Shown here one piece after another: positions 61,521 to 64,000 of a stretch of DNA of 64,000 bases. The stretch is taken from positions 1,922,001-1,986,000 of the forward strand of contig NZ_JAUSYY010000001.1 of assembly GCF_030817175.1 (NCBI RefSeq). The letters are read 5' to 3'. The notes under the pieces were generated by a model that was given only the letters and a program-made list of their open reading frames with translations, ran no database searches and had not been told where the DNA came from. Source of the DNA: Agromyces ramosus. GTDB lineage: Bacteria > Actinomycetota > Actinomycetes > Actinomycetales > Microbacteriaceae. Position 1 is the stretch's first letter. Each line of letters starts with the position of its first letter. The position numbers and the translations under genes were made by a program.

Positions 61521-61546
61521 CACGTAACCGGCTGAGCCGGTACGTG
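61521..61546 (+). terminator. Hairpin after hemL
   Basis: ACCGGC (61527-61532) pairs with GCCGGT (61536-61541), and CACGT (61521-61525) with ACGTG (61542-61546) across a one-base bulge, 15 bases after the hemL stop. Confidence 0.55.
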
Positions 61547-61625
61547 CGGAACCGTGCAGGAAACGTTACGTCGTTTGTGGGGCGTCGACACGCGAAGTGA
61601 CGGTGGACTCGGGCAGGATGGAAGC

Positions 61626-62000
61626 ATGGCGAAGCTCCGCGTGCACACCGACCGGATCGAGGTTCACCTCACCCCGGCCGAGAAGTCGCTCGCGTTCCGT
61701 GCCGACGATCTCGTGGTGCAGCGCGACGACATCCGATCGGCCACCATCACCGACGACCCCTGGGTCTGGATCCGCGGCATCCGCCGCCGCGGCAGCGAGA
61801 TCCCGCTCATCGTCGCCGTCGGCGTGTGGAAGTACCACGGCGGCACCGACTTCGTCATCGTCAAGGGCAAGCGCCAGGCCGTCGTGCTCGAGCTCGCGGC
61901 CGGCGAGTTCACCCGCATCATCCTGAGCACCAACCACTCGGCCGCGCTCATCGACCGGCTGAAGCTCTCGGTTCCGCCCACCGCGGCCGACGCCGACTGA
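61626..62000 (+). CDS. Small conserved-looking protein of unknown function
   Basis: A 124-residue protein I do not recognise. It is beta-rich with no membrane segment: AKLRVHTDRIEVHLTPAEKSLAFRADDLVV, DDPWVWIRGIRRRGSEIPLIVAVGVWKYHGGTDFVIVKGKRQAVVLEL, EFTRIILSTNH. The alternating hydrophobic pattern suggests a compact PH-like or beta-barrel fold. A GGA lies just upstream of the ATG at 61626; the frame is open further upstream but without a better start. It follows the heme operon after its terminator. The 238 bases to the next gene hold no other gene I can support. Confidence 0.75.
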   Translation: MAKLRVHTDRIEVHLTPAEKSLAFRADDLVVQRDDIRSATITDDPWVWIRGIRRRGSEIPLIVAVGVWKYHGGTDFVIVKGKRQAVVLELAAGEFTRIILSTNHSAALIDRLKLSVPPTAADAD

Positions 62001-62238
62001 GCGGGCACGCCGGTCGTTCGAGCCTGCTCCGGAACGGGCGGCTGACGCCCGAAATGGGGGCAGCGCGCGCGCCCGTCAACGAGTACAACTATGGGTACCC
62101 GACAACTGAGTAAATCTCGCACAATGTGGGATCCCCTCCGTTTCAGCTCGACCAGTTTCGCCCCCATCGCCCAGGTGGCCGCGGAGCACCACCCAGTGCG
62201 CCGTCCCCACAACATCCCATCCCCCTTCAGGACATTCG

Positions 62239-64000
62239 TTGCCCGAGCGAATCAGCCGAGGAAATCTTCGGCAACCCCATCCGCCGTACCTGCGCCGTAC
62301 GAAGTCGTCGGTACTCGCGGTACTCGTCGCGCTCGCCGTCGGCGTCATGGCAAGCATCGTCGCACCGCCGGCGCCCGCGGCGGCGGCGTGCGCCAACGAG
62401 GTCGCCTGCGAGAACGCGAAGCCCGGTGCCGCCCCCGGAGAGTGGGACGTCGCCGGCGACGGCGATGCCGACATCCAGGGGTTCGCCACGGACATCAGCG
62501 TCGACCGGGGCAACCGCATCGACTTCAAGGTCGATACCGACGCCCGCGCCTACTCGATCACCGTCTACCGCACCGGCTGGTACCAGGGGCTCGGGGCACG
62601 GAAGATCACCACGATCTCGCCGAGCGCGCCGTTGCCGCAGCTCCAGCCGACCTGCCGTTCGGATGCCTCGACCCAGCTCTTCGACTGCGGCAACTGGGGC
62701 GTCTCGGCTACCTGGAACGTGCCCGCGACCGCAGTCTCCGGAGTGTATGTCGCGCTGCTCCAGCGAGCCGACACGGGCGGGCGCAGCCACATCATCTTCG
62801 TCGTCCGCGATGACGACAGTGACTCCGAGGTCCTGCTCCAGACGGCTGACACGACGTGGCAGGCCTACAACGGATACGGAGGCTCGAGCTTCTACTTCGG
62901 CGGCCAGAACGGGCGCTCCTACGAAGCGAGCTACAACCGGCCCTTCTCGACCCGCGCCGACAACAACGGTCGCGACTTCTACTTCTCGAGCGAGTACGCG
63001 CAGGTGCGCTTCCTCGAGCGCAACGGCTACGACGTCTCCTACCTCGCCGGCGTCGACACCGACCGGTTCGGTGAGCTCCTGCTGAACCACCAGGTGTTCA
63101 TCTCCGTCGGACACGACGAGTACTGGTCGGGCCGGCAGCGTGCCAACATCGAGGCTGCACGCGACGCCGGAGTGCACCTGCAGTTCCTCGGGGGCAACGA
63201 CGGCTACTGGCGCACCCGCTACGCCCCCTCGATCGACGCGAGCGCCACCGCCTACCGCACCCTCGTCTGCTACAAGGAGACCAGGTCGAACGCGAAGATC
63301 GACCCGTCGACCGAGTGGACCGGCACCTGGAGGGACCCCCGCTTCGCACCGACCTCGGCCGGTGCGAACCGCCCCGAGAACGCCCTCATCGGCACGCTCT
63401 ACGTGGCCAACCACAACGACCTCGCGGTGACCGTCTCGTCGGACGAGGGCAAGCTTCGCCTGTGGCGGGGCACGTCGCTCACGAACCTCGCGGCCGGGTC
63501 GAGCGCCCAGCTCGCGCCGCACACCATCGGCTACGAGTCCAACGAGGACCTCGACAACGGGTGGCGCCCGCCGGGGCTCATCCGGCTGTCGACGACCACC
63601 GGTCCGACCCCCGAGTACCTGCAGGACTACGGCAACACCGTGCGGCCGGGCACGACCACCCACCACCTCACCCTCTACCGTGCGGCGAGCGGTGCGCTCG
63701 TCTTCTCGGCCGGATCCATCCAGTGGCCCTGGGGACTCGACCAGGAGCACGACGGCGCGGGCGCTCCAGCCGACGCGCGCATGCAACAGGCTCAGGTGAA
63801 CCTGCTCGCCGACATGGGGGCACTCGCCACAACGCTGCAGGGCGGCCTCGTCGCCGCCACGCCGAGCACCGATCACACCGCGGCCTCCGCCGTCATCAAC
63901 GCCCCTGCCGCCGGCGCGCAGATCCCGAACGGCGCGACGGTCGACGTCACCGGCACCGCCAGCGACGTCGGCGGCAGGGTCGCCGGGGTCGAGGTCTCGA
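62239..64000 (+). CDS. Secreted N,N-dimethylformamidase beta-subunit-like protein (3' end outside window)
   Basis: The frame stays open to the window edge, giving at least 587 residues. A TTG at 62239 behind CAGGA is the best start; it precedes a signal peptide with a hydrophobic core (SVLAVLVALAVGVMASIVA) and cleavage after Ala-Ala-Ala. The ATG at 62347 would cut into the signal. The mature part contains YSITVYRTGWYQGLG, QTADTTWQAYNGYGG, YAQVRFLERNGYDVSYLAGVD and SVGHDEYWSGRQRANIEAARDAG, the pattern of the N,N-dimethylformamidase-beta-like domain (DUF6605 type) found in large secreted actinobacterial proteins. From about residue 555 an Ig-like repeat begins. Such proteins often go on with further Ig-like and DUF4082 repeats. 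Amidase activity is not established for this branch. Confidence 0.85.
   Translation, partial: MPERISRGNLRQPHPPYLRRTKSSVLAVLVALAVGVMASIVAPPAPAAAACANEVACENAKPGAAPGEWDVAGDGDADIQGFATDISVDRGNRIDFKVDTDARAYSITVYRTGWYQGLGARKITTISPSAPLPQLQPTCRSDASTQLFDCGNWGVSATWNVPATAVSGVYVALLQRADTGGRSHIIFVVRDDDSDSEVLLQTADTTWQAYNGYGGSSFYFGGQNGRSYEASYNRPFSTRADNNGRDFYFSSEYAQVRFLERNGYDVSYLAGVDTDRFGELLLNHQVFISVGHDEYWSGRQRANIEAARDAGVHLQFLGGNDGYWRTRYAPSIDASATAYRTLVCYKETRSNAKIDPSTEWTGTWRDPRFAPTSAGANRPENALIGTLYVANHNDLAVTVSSDEGKLRLWRGTSLTNLAAGSSAQLAPHTIGYESNEDLDNGWRPPGLIRLSTTTGPTPEYLQDYGNTVRPGTTTHHLTLYRAASGALVFSAGSIQWPWGLDQEHDGAGAPADARMQQAQVNLLADMGALATTLQGGLVAATPSTDHTAASAVINAPAAGAQIPNGATVDVTGTASDVGGRVAGVEVS

Noticed and set aside
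1..64000. CRISPR arrays, insertion sequences, tRNA genes and prophage
   Set aside because: No regularly spaced repeats, transposase motifs, tRNA T-loop/acceptor patterns or phage structural genes were seen. The holin-family protein at 52.1 kb is a common chromosomal membrane protein.

Overview
The window is very GC-rich, gene-dense DNA whose intact genes point to an actinobacterium of the Microbacteriaceae type (Agromyces or a close relative). This rests on gene content, codon use and the actinobacterial coproporphyrin route to heme; no rRNA or tRNA is present to confirm it.

Layout. (A) 1-1.5 kb: the 3' end of an M13 metallopeptidase and a class A beta-lactamase-like serine hydrolase. (B) 1.6-15.4 kb: a glycan-use island with a 2000-residue secreted GH92 alpha-mannosidase ending in a CBM2, two LacI-family repressors, a BadF-type sugar kinase and a GguA-GguB-ChvE monosaccharide ABC transporter. 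Five near-identical copies of a GTCAACGNTGAC operator sit in front of all of these units, so they look like one regulon. (C) 15.4-18.4 kb: a protein made of two fused alpha/beta hydrolases, a Nudix hydrolase, and an internally deleted lactate-oxidase-family gene. (D) 18.5-27.4 kb: a tightly coupled operon of ebo type: prenyl diphosphate synthase (frameshifted here), inositol-3-phosphate synthase, UbiA/EboC prenyltransferase, TIM-barrel protein, EboA, TatD-like EboB, EboE, an EboF-like phosphatase-fold protein and isopentenyl-diphosphate isomerase. It reads as a pathway that makes, prenylates and moves a cyclitol-derived metabolite whose structure is unknown. This is the most interesting system in the window.

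(E) 27.5-40 kb: a second sugar-use region with a ROK repressor, a TIM-barrel isomerase, a Gfo/Idh/MocA dehydrogenase, a divergent ABC transporter, a secreted PQQ-type sugar dehydrogenase, a Tat-exported TIM-barrel protein and a lone tatA. (F) 40.2-44 kb: an MprF-like DUF2156 protein with a degenerate rhomboid-like membrane part, coupled to a membrane-anchored esterase. (G) 44.1-46.3 kb: glycyl-tRNA synthetase and a GNAT acetyltransferase. (H) 46.3-61.5 kb: an almost complete heme locus of the coproporphyrin-dependent type (hemA, hemE, cgoX, chdC, cpfC, hemC, hemD, hemB, hemL), interrupted by a YtxH/holin-like/DUF3618 envelope trio, a GntR regulator, a methyltransferase and a pyrimidine-dimer glycosylase. 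(I) 61.6-64 kb: a small unknown protein and the 5' part of a large secreted N,N-dimethylformamidase-beta-like protein cut by the window edge.

Smaller signals include a 14-codon leader peptide in front of gguA, many strong GC hairpins acting as terminators, and one over-represented word (GGATGCC/GGCATCC) found throughout both strands. No CRISPR array, insertion sequence, tRNA, rRNA or prophage was seen.
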